Shown: positions 42,710-53,200 of the stretch, one piece after another | Numbering within the stretch: position 1 is the first letter of the stretch | Layout of the letters: every line of letters begins with the position of its first letter | Assembly: GCA_902571925.1 (NCBI GenBank) | Contig: CACGDW010000002.1 | Span: 1-64,000, forward strand | DNA length: 64,000 bases | Source: an uncultured Pelagibacteraceae bacterium | Lineage (GTDB): Bacteria > Pseudomonadota > Alphaproteobacteria > Pelagibacterales > Pelagibacteraceae | Reading direction: 5' to 3' | The notes under the pieces: model-generated | Database searches by the model: none | The model's input: only the letters and a program-made list of their open reading frames with translations | What the model was told of the DNA's origin: nothing | Made by a program: the position numbers and the translations under genes

Positions 42710-45700
42710 ATGAGTGAAAAAATATTAGTCCCTGATATAGGTGATTTCGAAAACGTAGAAGTCATTGAATTGCTTGTCAAAGAGGGACAAGAAATTACTA
42801 AAAACGACCCAGTAGTAACTATTGAAAGTGATAAATCTAGTGTTGAAATACCCTCAACGTTATCAGGTATTATTGAGTCAATAAAAGTCAAAGTAGGTGA
42901 TAAAGTTTCAAAAGGTGATTTAATTTTAAAAATTTTAAAGTCAAACAAAAAATCTTCTGCATCAGAAATTATTCCAAAAGATACTGAAAATTTAATTAAA
43001 GAAGCTGAAAAATCGTTAGAAAAAAAACATGAGGAAACTTCTCAAATAAATAACATTGAGAGAAAAAAACCTGAAATAATTCAAGTTGTTAATGAAGGTG
43101 ACATTGATCCATTGGAAACTAATGAATGGTTAGAGTCTCTTTCAGCAGTAATTGACAATGATGGGAGTCAAAGAGCACATTATCTAATCAAAGAATTAAT
43201 TAATAAAGCTTATATGGAAGGTGCAAATATTCCGTATACACAAAATACACCTTATATAAATACAATTCCTACAAATGAGGAAAAAAAATCAAATGGTGAT
43301 CAAAATATCGAAAGAAGAATAAGATCATTAATAAGGTGGAATTCTGCTGCAATGGTCGTTCGTGCAAATAAGAAATTTCCTGAGCTTGGAGGACATATAG
43401 GGACATTTGCATCTGCTGCTACACTTTATGATGTAGGTATGAATCATTTTTGGAGAGCAAAAAATAATAAATTTGGTGGAGATTTGATTTATTTCCAAGG
43501 ACATAGTGCTCCAGGCATGTACGCAAGAGCATATCTTGAGGGAAGACTTAATGAAAAACAATTAGATAGTTTTAGACAAGAAGTTAATCCAGGTGGTTTA
43601 TCATCTTACCCACATCCATGGTTGATGCCTAATTTTTGGCAGTTTCCAACTGTCTCGATGGGGTTAGGGCCAATGTTAGCAATTTATCAAGCCAGGTATA
43701 TGAAATACCTGATTAACAGAGGTCTCATCAAAGATGAAGGAAGAAAAGTGTGGGCCTTTTTAGGTGATGGAGAAATGGATGAACCAGAGTCTTTAGGGGC
43801 AATTGGTTTAGCAGCTAGAGAAAAATTAGATAATTTAATATTTGTGATTAATTGCAACCTTCAGAGACTGGATGGACCAGTAAGAGGAAATGGGAAAATT
43901 ATACAAGAACTAGAGGGTATTTTCAGAGGTGCGGGATGGAATGTTATCAAAGTAATTTGGGGCTCTTATTGGGATCCATTATTGGCAAATGATAAAACAG
44001 GCCATCTTATTAAAGCTATGAATGAAACTGTTGATGGTGAATATCAAGCAATGAAAGCAAGAGATGGTGCTTATGTGAGAGAAAAGTTTTTTGGTAAATA
44101 TCAAGAGACAAAAGAATTAGTTTCGAGTCTCTCGGATAAAGATATTTGGAGATTAAATCGAGGTGGTCACGATCCACACAAAGTTTTTGCAGCCTATGAC
44201 AAAGCGTCTAAAAATATTGGAAGTCCAACAGTTGTTATCGCCAAAACTATTAAAGGTTATGGTATGGGAAAAAGCGGAGAGAGCGTAAACACAACTCACC
44301 AAACTAAAAAATTAGATATAAATGATTTAATGTATTATAGGGACAGATTTGATGTTCCTTTAACGGATAAGCAAGTTCAAAATATTGAATATTATAAGCC
44401 AGATCAAAATTCACCTGAAATAAAATATATTAAAGAAAGAAGAATCCAGTTGGGTGGTTTTATTCCTGAAAGAACTACTTATGCTAAACCTATTAAAGCA
44501 CCTCCAAAAAATATTTTTGATAACATGAAAGAATCTACAGGAGATAAAGAGATGTCCACAACTATGGCATTAGTCAGGATGTTAACAAATCTTTTAAGAG
44601 ATAAAAATGTTGCTCCAAGATTAGTTCCAATTATTCCTGATGAAGCTAGAACTTTTGGTATGGAAGGTTTTTTTCAAAAAATAGGTATTTATGCTCACGA
44701 AGGACAAAAATATGAGCCAGAGGACTCTGCACAATTAAGTTCATACAGGGAAGAAAAGAGCGGACAAGTATTGGAGGAAGGGATTAATGAGGCAGGAGCA
44801 ATGTCATCTTGGATTGCAGCTGGAACTTCTTATACGAATCATGATATTGAAATGATCCCTATTTATCTTTTTTACTCTATGTTTGGATTTCAAAGAATAG
44901 GTGACTTTGCTTGGGCAGGGGCAGATAGTCAATCTAGAGGTTTTTTAATTGGTGCTACCGCAGGAAGAACTACATTAGCTGGAGAAGGCTTACAACATCA
45001 AGATGGTCATAGTCATTTATTAGCCTCAACAATTCCAAACTGTAAATCTTATGATCCAACATTTCATTATGAATTAGCAACAATTTTTAGAGAGGGGTTG
45101 AGGAGAATGCACGAGAGAAAAGAAAATATTTTTTATTATATTACAACAATGAATGAAAATTATCGTCATCCTGCAATGCCGAAAGATAAATTATGTGAAG
45201 AAGGTATCTTAAAAGGAATGTATAAAATTAAAGAATTTAACAAGTATAAGAAAACTAAAATTCAATTTTTAGGATCAGGTACAATTTTAAGAGAAATGAT
45301 TGCAGGTGCTGAGATATTACAAAAAGAATACCAAATTGATAGCGAAGTTTGGAGTGTAACTAGTTTTAATGAATTAAGAAGAGATGGTTTAGAGGTGGAA
45401 AGATATAATCTGCTGAATCCAGATCAGGCTCCTAAAAAATCATATGTTGAAATTTGTTTAGGTAAAACAGAGGGTCCTATTTTAGCTGCTTCTGATTATA
45501 TGAGGATGAATTCAGACCAAATTCGACCCTATATTAATAAAAGTTTTTATTCATTAGGAACAGATGGATTTGGTCGAAGTGATACAAGAAAAAATTTAAG
45601 AAAGTTTTTTGAAGTTGATAAAGAGCATGTTGTTGCTTATGGATTAAGTGTTTTAGCTAAAGAACAATTAATTGCCTCAAAATATGCTAAAGAAGCAATA

Positions 45701-45748
45701 AAGAAATATAAGATTGATAAAGATAAACCAATACCAACAAAATTATAA
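42710..45748 (+). CDS. aceE: Pyruvate dehydrogenase E1, homodimeric type, with fused N-terminal lipoyl domain
   Basis: E1 decarboxylates pyruvate with thiamine diphosphate and hands the acetyl group to lipoyl-E2. The E1 body (about residue 140 on, starting near DPLETNEWLESL) is the homodimeric AceE type, with the thiamine site GDGEMDEPESLG and a second-half SSWIAAGTSYTNHD. Before it, residues 1-80 form a complete lipoyl domain (KILVPDIGDFENVEV, lipoyl-lysine in ESDKSSVEIPS), joined by a linker of about 60 residues. That lipoyl domain closely resembles the one in AceF downstream, so it probably arose by duplication. At 1012 residues it is longer than standalone AceE (about 890). E3 is not adjacent. 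Confidence 0.92.
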   Translation: MSEKILVPDIGDFENVEVIELLVKEGQEITKNDPVVTIESDKSSVEIPSTLSGIIESIKVKVGDKVSKGDLILKILKSNKKSSASEIIPKDTENLIKEAEKSLEKKHEETSQINNIERKKPEIIQVVNEGDIDPLETNEWLESLSAVIDNDGSQRAHYLIKELINKAYMEGANIPYTQNTPYINTIPTNEEKKSNGDQNIERRIRSLIRWNSAAMVVRANKKFPELGGHIGTFASAATLYDVGMNHFWRAKNNKFGGDLIYFQGHSAPGMYARAYLEGRLNEKQLDSFRQEVNPGGLSSYPHPWLMPNFWQFPTVSMGLGPMLAIYQARYMKYLINRGLIKDEGRKVWAFLGDGEMDEPESLGAIGLAAREKLDNLIFVINCNLQRLDGPVRGNGKIIQELEGIFRGAGWNVIKVIWGSYWDPLLANDKTGHLIKAMNETVDGEYQAMKARDGAYVREKFFGKYQETKELVSSLSDKDIWRLNRGGHDPHKVFAAYDKASKNIGSPTVVIAKTIKGYGMGKSGESVNTTHQTKKLDINDLMYYRDRFDVPLTDKQVQNIEYYKPDQNSPEIKYIKERRIQLGGFIPERTTYAKPIKAPPKNIFDNMKESTGDKEMSTTMALVRMLTNLLRDKNVAPRLVPIIPDEARTFGMEGFFQKIGIYAHEGQKYEPEDSAQLSSYREEKSGQVLEEGINEAGAMSSWIAAGTSYTNHDIEMIPIYLFYSMFGFQRIGDFAWAGADSQSRGFLIGATAGRTTLAGEGLQHQDGHSHLLASTIPNCKSYDPTFHYELATIFREGLRRMHERKENIFYYITTMNENYRHPAMPKDKLCEEGILKGMYKIKEFNKYKKTKIQFLGSGTILREMIAGAEILQKEYQIDSEVWSVTSFNELRRDGLEVERYNLLNPDQAPKKSYVEICLGKTEGPILAASDYMRMNSDQIRPYINKSFYSLGTDGFGRSDTRKNLRKFFEVDKEHVVAYGLSVLAKEQLIASKYAKEAIKKYKIDKDKPIPTKL

Positions 45749-47013
45749 TGTCCAATAAAGATATTAAAGTTCCAAATATTGGTGAATTTAAAGACGTAGA
45801 GGTCATTGAAGTTTTAATTAAAAAAGGTCAAAAAATAAAAAAGAATGATCCATTAATTACTATTGAAAGTGATAAATCAAGTGTGGAAATACCATCATCT
45901 GATAGTGGGACTGTAATGTCTTTAAATGTTAAAATTGGAGACAGGGTATCAGAAGGTGATAAAATTATTGAAATTGAAAGCGAGAAAGAAGTAAAGGAAA
46001 CAAGTTTTAAAGAATTACCAAAAAATCAATTACCAAAAGAAATAAAAAAAAGTGAAGTAAAAAAAAACAATAAATCTGAAAATATTATAATCAAAAATTT
46101 TTCTACAAAAGCCTCTGCATCACCGAAAGTAAGAAAATTTGCAAGAGAACTTGGAATAAATATTGATAAAGTGCCAGGTAGCGAAAGACAGGGTAGGGTC
46201 ACAGAAAGCGATGTGAAGTTATTTGTTGCAACTAAATCTGATAAAAGTTTCAAAGATCAAAATACAACTGAACAAAGAATTGAATTAGAATATTCTCATT
46301 CGGATTTTGGTGAAGTAGACATAAAAGACATTCCTAGAGTAAAAAAGTTATCATCCAAATATTTGATGAACTCTTGGTCAAAAATTCCTCATGTAACCAA
46401 TCATGATGAAGCTGATATAACTGAATTAGAGGAATTTAGAACTTCCCTAACGGATATATATACTGGAGAAAAAAAAAAAATTACTCCATTAGCTTTCATT
46501 GTAAAAGCATTAGCAACATCATTAAAAAAATTTCCAAATTTTAATACCTCAATCGATCAAATCGAAAATGGTAAAATGACTGTTAAAAAATATTATCATG
46601 TTGGCATAGCAGTAGATACTCCACATGGTTTGATGGTTCCAAAATTGAGAAATGCTGACAATAAAAATATTTCTTTAATAAGCACAGAATTAAAAAAAAT
46701 AAGCCAGCAATGTAGAGATCTTAAAATTGATAAAAAAGAGTTATTTGGAGGTTCTATGACTATAACTAGCCTAGGTGGAATTGGGGGATCTTTTTTCACA
46801 CCAATCATAAATTACCCTGAGGTTGCTATTTTAGGAGTAGGTAGAGCAGAAAGAAAACAGGTATTTATTGATGGAAAATTTGTTACGCGTACTATGTTGC
46901 CACTTTCTTTATCTTATGATCACAGAATTATTGATGGTGCAGAAGCAGCACGTTTTAATAATGAATTAAAAGAAAATCTTGGTAAAAACTTTGCATATAA
47001 GTTAGCTGTTTAA
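45748..47013 (+). CDS. aceF: Pyruvate dehydrogenase E2, dihydrolipoyl acetyltransferase
   Basis: E2 carries the acetyl group from E1 to coenzyme A and forms the core of the complex. The 421-residue protein has one lipoyl domain (residues 1-78, ESDKSSVEIPS), a peripheral-subunit-binding domain (ASPKVRKFARELGINIDKV, about 123-155) and the catalytic domain ending in LSYDHRIIDGAEAARF, with the active-site His and Asp. It overlaps aceE as TAATG. Many AceF proteins have two or three lipoyl domains; here the second one may be supplied by E1. No lpd (E3) gene follows; the next gene is an EamA transporter. Confidence 0.95.
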   Translation: MSNKDIKVPNIGEFKDVEVIEVLIKKGQKIKKNDPLITIESDKSSVEIPSSDSGTVMSLNVKIGDRVSEGDKIIEIESEKEVKETSFKELPKNQLPKEIKKSEVKKNNKSENIIIKNFSTKASASPKVRKFARELGINIDKVPGSERQGRVTESDVKLFVATKSDKSFKDQNTTEQRIELEYSHSDFGEVDIKDIPRVKKLSSKYLMNSWSKIPHVTNHDEADITELEEFRTSLTDIYTGEKKKITPLAFIVKALATSLKKFPNFNTSIDQIENGKMTVKKYYHVGIAVDTPHGLMVPKLRNADNKNISLISTELKKISQQCRDLKIDKKELFGGSMTITSLGGIGGSFFTPIINYPEVAILGVGRAERKQVFIDGKFVTRTMLPLSLSYDHRIIDGAEAARFNNELKENLGKNFAYKLAV

Positions 47014-47021
47014 TTTAAATT

Positions 47022-47912
47022 ATGTCTAAGAGTATTTCGTTATTAAGTGCTTTATTATGCACATTTATTTGGGGAACTACATTCATTGCTCAAGATACTG
47101 GAATGGATGATATAGGTCCATTTACGTTTAACGCTGTGAGATTTTTTGTAGGTTTCTTAGCAATTATCCCACTTGCATTATTCTTTGAAAAGAAAAAATT
47201 AAAATTTGAATTTCAAATTGGCCATAGAACTTTTCTTATTCTATCTTTTTTAATTGGATTATCTCTCTTTTTAGGTTCAGCATTACAACAAGTAGCTTTA
47301 CTTTATACCGATGTAGCAAACGCTGCTTTCTTTACAATTTTTTATGTACCCATGGTACCGATAATAATTTTTATATTTAAAAGGGGCTCACTGCATTGGA
47401 GCGTGTGGCCGTCAGTAATTTTATGTTTAATAGGTGGATATCTTTTAACAAATTTTTATGATGCAACTGTAAGGCTAGGAGATGGATTGGTACTACTAGG
47501 CGCTTTGTTTTGGAGTACACATATTATTTTTACAGGCATGATTATTTCAAAGTATAACATTCCTTTAACAATAGGTGCTGTCCAGACATTAATTGTTGCA
47601 ATATTTTCTTTTTTAATTGGTTCAATTTATGAAGAATTTATTTTTGATGATATTTTAAAAGAGATAGATTCAATTTTATATGCCGGAATTTTATCTGGGG
47701 GAGTCGCATTTGTTTTACAAATTTATGCTCAAAGAAATATTACTCCAGCACCAGCTGCTATAATTTTTTCTTTAGAAGGTGTTTTTGCAACTATCGCAGC
47801 TTGGTTTTTACTAAATCAAATATTAAGCATTAATAATTTATTAGGGTGCTTTTTTATTCTATTTGGAGTTATATTGTCACAATTATTACCTTTAAAAAAA
47901 ACAGCTCAATAA
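47022..47912 (+). CDS. EamA/DMT-family transporter
   Basis: The 296-residue integral membrane protein has ten predicted hydrophobic helices in two EamA repeats. The first opens with ALLCTFIWGTTFIAQD and the second with LGALFWSTHIIF. DMT transporters of this kind export or import amino acids, sugars or other metabolites; the substrate cannot be told. It lies 8 nt after aceF and its stop overlaps the convergent uppP by 7 nt. Confidence 0.88.
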   Translation: MSKSISLLSALLCTFIWGTTFIAQDTGMDDIGPFTFNAVRFFVGFLAIIPLALFFEKKKLKFEFQIGHRTFLILSFLIGLSLFLGSALQQVALLYTDVANAAFFTIFYVPMVPIIIFIFKRGSLHWSVWPSVILCLIGGYLLTNFYDATVRLGDGLVLLGALFWSTHIIFTGMIISKYNIPLTIGAVQTLIVAIFSFLIGSIYEEFIFDDILKEIDSILYAGILSGGVAFVLQIYAQRNITPAPAAIIFSLEGVFATIAAWFLLNQILSINNLLGCFFILFGVILSQLLPLKKTAQ

Positions 47913-48670
47913 ATTATTAAAAATAAAATAAGTGCTATCAAAATTCTGTAGATTACAAAAACATTCAAAGAAAATTTATTAATATAAATTAAAAAAAACT
48001 TAACTGTAAAATAAGAAAATATAAATGATAATCCTACAGCTATTATAATTAAATAATTTAATTGGAAAGATTGATCAAAAGCATCTTTGAGTCCAAGAAA
48101 ACTTGCTCCAGTTAAAGCTGGAATAGATAATAAAAATGAAATTTTACCTGACTCAAATCTGTTAAACTTCAAAAATCTTGCTGCCGTTAAAGTAATGCCT
48201 GCTCGACTGACACCAGGTATTAATGCTAGAATTTGGAATGTTCCTATAAATATTATATCTTTAAAGTTTAAATCAGCAGAAATATTCTTATCAACTTTTC
48301 TCTGATCGGCAAAAAATAGAATTATTCCAAAAAATAAAGTTGTACATGCTATAACTTTTATATTCCTTAAAATTTGAATAACCTCAGTTGTATATAATAT
48401 ATATCCAAAAATAATTAGTGGTATTGAGCCAACTACAATAAGTTGTAAAAGTTTTTTATTTTCCTTCAAATTAAAAAGATCTTTTCTAAAATAAAATATT
48501 ATTGCAAACAAAGAACCTAAATGAAGACTAATATCTATTAATAGTGAGCTTGTTTTAAGATCATAAAGATTAGAAACCAAAATTAAGTGTGCTGAAGAGC
48601 TGATAGGTAAAAACTCAGAAATACCTTGAACAATAGAAAGAATAAGGATTTCTATAAATTCTTGAAACAT
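47906..48670 (-). CDS. uppP: Undecaprenyl-diphosphatase (UppP/BacA)
   Basis: UppP recycles the lipid carrier undecaprenyl phosphate by removing one phosphate, supporting peptidoglycan and O-antigen synthesis. The 254-residue membrane protein has the motif VQGISEFLPISSSAHLIL near the N-terminus. PGVSRAGITLTAARFL is the second motif, where a serine of the usual PGxSRSG is alanine. It converges with the EamA gene (7-nt overlap) and diverges from gltD across 184 nt. Confidence 0.93.
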   Translation of the reverse strand: MFQEFIEILILSIVQGISEFLPISSSAHLILVSNLYDLKTSSLLIDISLHLGSLFAIIFYFRKDLFNLKENKKLLQLIVVGSIPLIIFGYILYTTEVIQILRNIKVIACTTLFFGIILFFADQRKVDKNISADLNFKDIIFIGTFQILALIPGVSRAGITLTAARFLKFNRFESGKISFLLSIPALTGASFLGLKDAFDQSFQLNYLIIIAVGLSFIFSYFTVKFFLIYINKFSLNVFVIYRILIALILFLIIY

Positions 48671-48772
48671 TTTAAAGTGGTAACTTAAAAAATATTGATT
48701 TCAAACAATTCGATTTACTCATAATAGGTATGCAAAATTTAAAATATCTACATTTAATGCTAATTATTGAAT

Positions 48773-48801
48773 TATTTAGGTCAGTATATATGACCTAAAT
48801 A
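48773..48801. promoter_or_regulatory. Perfect 11-bp dyad upstream of gltD
   Basis: TATTTAGGTCA (48773-48783) and TGACCTAAATA (48791-48801) form a perfect inverted repeat around a 7-nt spacer (GTATATA). A -10-like TATATT (48826-48831) lies 25 nt downstream and the gltD ATG 54 nt downstream. No T-run follows, so it is not a terminator. Its position just upstream of the promoter suits an activator or a repressor of gltBD. The regulator is unknown; it does not match the NtrC consensus (TGCAC-N5-GTGCA). Confidence 0.6.
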
Positions 48802-48854
48802 GTTCTTTCACTAATAAAAACAATGTATATTTTGCCATAAATTTATAAATAAAA

Positions 48855-50294
48855 ATGACTGATAAAATGCTTAAATTTGTAAAAATAGGTCAACAAACTC
48901 CACCTAAAAGGAAAGTTGATAGCAGAAAAGATGATTTTAACGAGATCTATGATGAATTTATTAATCAAAAAGCAAAAGAACAATCAAGTAGATGCTCGCA
49001 ATGTGGAGTACCTTTTTGTCAGGTTCATTGTCCACTGAGTAATAATATACCAGATTGGTTGAAATTAACAGCTGAGGGAAGATTAAAAGAAGCTTATGAA
49101 TTGTCTCAAAGCACCAATAATATGCCTGAAGTGTGCGGAAGAATATGTCCACAAGATCGATTATGTGAGGGTAACTGTGTTATAGAACAATCAGGTCATG
49201 GAACTGTAACCATTGGCTCAGTCGAAAAATATATAACAGATAACGCTTGGGAGCAAGGTTGGGTAAGACCAATTGAGGTAAAACATGAAAAAAAACAAAG
49301 TGTAGGAATTATTGGAGCTGGACCCGCCGGATTAGCTGCAGCAGAACAGTTACGAAAAAACGGTTATAAGATTACAGTATATGATCGATATGATCGTGCG
49401 GGTGGATTATTAATTTATGGAATCCCTAATTTTAAATTAGAAAAACATGTGGTTGAAAGAAGGACAAAGTTGCTAAAAGATGGTGGAATAGATTTTGTTC
49501 AAAATTTTGAAATTGGAAAAGACGCTTCATTAGATCAATTAAGAAAAAAACATGATGCAATATTAATTGCTACTGGAGTTTATAAACCAAGGGAAGTCGA
49601 ATTACCTGGAAATGATTTAGATAATATTTTCCCTGCAATGGAATTTTTAACAGCCTCAAATAAAAAGGGATTAGGTGACAAAGTGGAACTTTTTGACAAA
49701 GGTATATTAAATGCAGAGGGCAAAGATGTTATAGTTATTGGAGGTGGAGACACTGCTATGGATTGTGTGAGAACATCAGTTAGACAAAAAGCAAAATCAG
49801 TCAAATGTTTATACAGAAGAGATAAAGAAAATATGCCGGGATCAGCAAGAGAAGTTGCCAATGCTGAAGAGGAAGGAGTTGAGTTTGTGTGGTTGTCAAG
49901 CCCAAAAGAATTTAAAGGTAAAAACAAAATAGAAAATTTATTAGTTGATCAAATTGAATTAGGTGAACCTGATGAATCAGGTAGAAGAAGACCAGAGATT
50001 AAGCAAGGCTCTGAATTTGAAGTAAAAGCAGATATGGTAATCAAAGCACTCGGTTTTGATCCAGAAAACTTGCCATTACTATTTGATGCTAAAGAGCTTC
50101 AGGTCACAAAGTGGGGAACTATTAAAACAGATTTTGATACAATGGAAACAAATTTAGAAGGCGTCTTTGCAGCTGGAGATATTGTAAGAGGTGCATCTTT
50201 AGTTGTATGGGCTATTAAAGATGGAAGAGATGCTGCAGCTTCGATTAAAATATATCTTGAAAATATAGAATTAAAAAAAATAAAAGTAGCGTAA
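48855..50294 (+). CDS. gltD: Glutamate synthase (NADPH) small subunit
   Basis: GltD passes electrons from NADPH to the large subunit GltB. The 479-residue protein has the N-terminal iron-sulfur cysteines (CSQCGVPFCQVHCPLSNNIP, near residue 47; CGRICPQDRLCEGNC), the FAD-binding GAGPAGLAAAEQL and the NADPH loop GGGDTAMDCVRTS. The C-terminal FAD contact is GVFAAGDIVRGASLVVWAI. It overlaps gltB as TAATG. The gltD-gltB order is reversed relative to E. coli. A perfect dyad lies in the promoter region. Confidence 0.96.
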   Translation: MTDKMLKFVKIGQQTPPKRKVDSRKDDFNEIYDEFINQKAKEQSSRCSQCGVPFCQVHCPLSNNIPDWLKLTAEGRLKEAYELSQSTNNMPEVCGRICPQDRLCEGNCVIEQSGHGTVTIGSVEKYITDNAWEQGWVRPIEVKHEKKQSVGIIGAGPAGLAAAEQLRKNGYKITVYDRYDRAGGLLIYGIPNFKLEKHVVERRTKLLKDGGIDFVQNFEIGKDASLDQLRKKHDAILIATGVYKPREVELPGNDLDNIFPAMEFLTASNKKGLGDKVELFDKGILNAEGKDVIVIGGGDTAMDCVRTSVRQKAKSVKCLYRRDKENMPGSAREVANAEEEGVEFVWLSSPKEFKGKNKIENLLVDQIELGEPDESGRRRPEIKQGSEFEVKADMVIKALGFDPENLPLLFDAKELQVTKWGTIKTDFDTMETNLEGVFAAGDIVRGASLVVWAIKDGRDAAASIKIYLENIELKKIKVA

Positions 50295-53200
50295 TGAAAA
50301 AATATAATGAAAATTTAAAATTATTGAGTCAAAATCATATTTATTCCAATGAAATGGAACATGATGCATGTGGAATAGGATTAATAGCTTCTACTGAAGG
50401 AAAAAAATCAAGGAAAGTAGTAGATTATGGTATTGAAGCTTTAAAAGCCGTTTGGCATCGTGGAGCTGTGGACGCTGATGGAAAAACAGGAGATGGAGCA
50501 GGAATTCACTTAGAAATACCAAAAGATTTTTTTATTGAAAAAATTCAAGTCACAGGTCACGACTATGATGAATCTGAAATTTGTGTTGGTATGATTTTTT
50601 TACCAAGAAATGATTACTCCGCTCAAGAAAGCAGTAAAACTATTGTTGAAAGCGAGCTCACCAAGAGTAATTTTAGTATTTATGGCTGGAGACAAGTTCC
50701 AGTAAACCCGAAAGTTCTTGGTGAAAAAGCCTTTCAAACAATGCCTGAAATTATTCAAGTTTTATTTAAATCAAATGATCCAGATTTATTAGATAAAGAT
50801 CTTGAAAGAAAAATTTATGAGACGAGAAAAAAAATAGAAATTAAAGCTGATAATTTATCCTTAAATGATTTTTATGTATGCTCAATGAGCTCAAAATCAA
50901 TTATTTATAAAGGAATGTTTTTAGCTGAGGGGATATCTGATTTTTATTTAGACTTAAAAGATCAAAGATTTATATCCAGGTATGCAATATTTCATCAAAG
51001 ATTCTCAACTAATACTGCACCTAGCTGGAGCTTAGCCCAACCATTTAGAGCAGTGGCTCATAATGGTGAAATAAATACTTACAAAGGAAATAAAAATTGG
51101 ATGAAAGTTCATGAACAAGAGATGAGCAGTCCTCTTTTTGAAAATATAGATAATCTAAAGCCAGTAATTCGAAAAGGAGTTTCAGACTCTGCGGCGCTAG
51201 ACAATGTTTTTGAATTACTAAATAAGTCAGGTCAACCTGCTCCATTAGCAAAATTGATGCTAGTTCCAGATGCATGGTCAAAAAAAAATAAAACTCTTCC
51301 AAAAAGTCATCAGCAGTTATTTAATTTTCTAAATAGCACAATGGAACCTTGGGACGGTCCAGCTGCGATAGCGGCTACTGACAACGAGTGGGTTATAGCA
51401 GCAAATGACCGTAATGGTTTAAGACCTCTTCGATATGCTATAACTAAGGACAAACTTCTTTTTGCTGGCTCAGAGACTGGAATGATAGAATTAAATGAAA
51501 AGAAAATTTTATCTAAAGGTAGGTTGGGTCCGGGTGAGATCATAGGTGTAAGAATTGAAAAAGGAAAGGTTTTCTCGAATGATCAGATTAAAGATTATTT
51601 ATCAAAAGAATTTAAACATTTTAATTCACAAATAGTTGATTTGGATGAAAAACTGATAATCTCTAAGGAAAAAAATAACTTTGATGGAGAAGACTTAAGA
51701 AGAAGGCAGCATACTTTTGGAATTAGTTTAGAGGATTTAGAATTAATTTTACATCCTATGGCTGAAGATGCCAAAGAGGCAACAGGTTCTATGGGAGACG
51801 ATACTCCTTTAGCAGTATTATCTGATAGATACAGACCTCTTTATCATTTTTTTAGACAAAATTTTAGTCAAGTTACCAATCCACCAATTGACTCTTTAAG
51901 AGAAAATAAAGTTATGAGTTTAAAAACTCGATTTGGAAACTTAGGAAATATTTTAGATTTTGACACTTTAACCAAAGAGAACATTTTTGTCCTGAATAGC
52001 CCAATACTATCTAATTCACAATTTAATAAATTCATAAATTTTTTTGGAACCAATTCTTTAATTATTAATTGTACATTTTCTAGTAAAGAAAAATTGTCAG
52101 ATTCAATAGAAAGAATTCAGAAAGAGGCTGAAATTGCAGTAAGACAGGGAGTTACACAGTTGATATTGAGTGATAAAGAAATTTCCTCTGAGAAGTTACC
52201 AATGCCAATGTTGTTATGTGTGGGGGCTATCAATACTTTTTTAATTGATAAAAAATTAAGAGGATACGTTTCAATAAATGTTCAATCTGGTGAGGCTCTG
52301 GATACCCACTCATTTGCAACATTAATAGGGGTAGGTGCTACAACAGTAAATCCTTATTTAGCTTTTGATAGCTTATATCAAAGACATGAAAAAAAATTGT
52401 TTGGTCAGTTTAATTTTGATGAATGTGTTCAAAGATACATAAAATCAGTTAACGCAGGTCTTTTAAAGATAATGTCAAAAATGGGCATATCTGTATTAAG
52501 TTCTTATAGAGGAGGATGCAATTTTGAGACAGTGGGATTAAGTAGAACTATTGTTAATGATTACTTTCCAGGTGTTGTTTCAAAGATTTCTGGGATAGGT
52601 TTAGTTGGTATTGAAAAAAAAATACGTCAGATTCATAAAGAAGCATTTGAAAGTACAGAAAATGTATTGCCGATAGGAGGTATTTATAGATATAGAAAAA
52701 ATGGTGAAACACATCAATATCAAGGAAAATTAATTCACCTCTTACAAAGTGCTGTAGGTTCAAATTCATATTCGGGATATAAAAAATATGCTGAGGGAAT
52801 ATATAATTTACCTCCAATCAATTTAAGGGATCTAATAAACTTTAGAAAAAAAAAGATAGGTCCATCAATTGATGTATCCGAAGTTGAACCCATAGAAAAA
52901 ATATTAAAAAGATTTGGTAGCGGAAGCATGTCACACGGAGCTCTATCAAAGGAAGCACACGAAACATTAGCAATAGGCATGAATAGAATTAAAGGTGCTT
53001 CTTGTAGTGGAGAAGGTGGAGAGAACGCAGATAGGTTTAAAATTATGGAAAATGGAGACAGTGCAAATTCAAGGGTTAAGCAAATAGCATCAGCAAGATT
53101 TGGTGTAACAATAAATTATTTAAATAATTGTAATGAAATTGAAATTAAAATGGCTCAAGGTGCAAAACCAGGCGAAGGTGGTCAATTACCTGGTTTCAAG

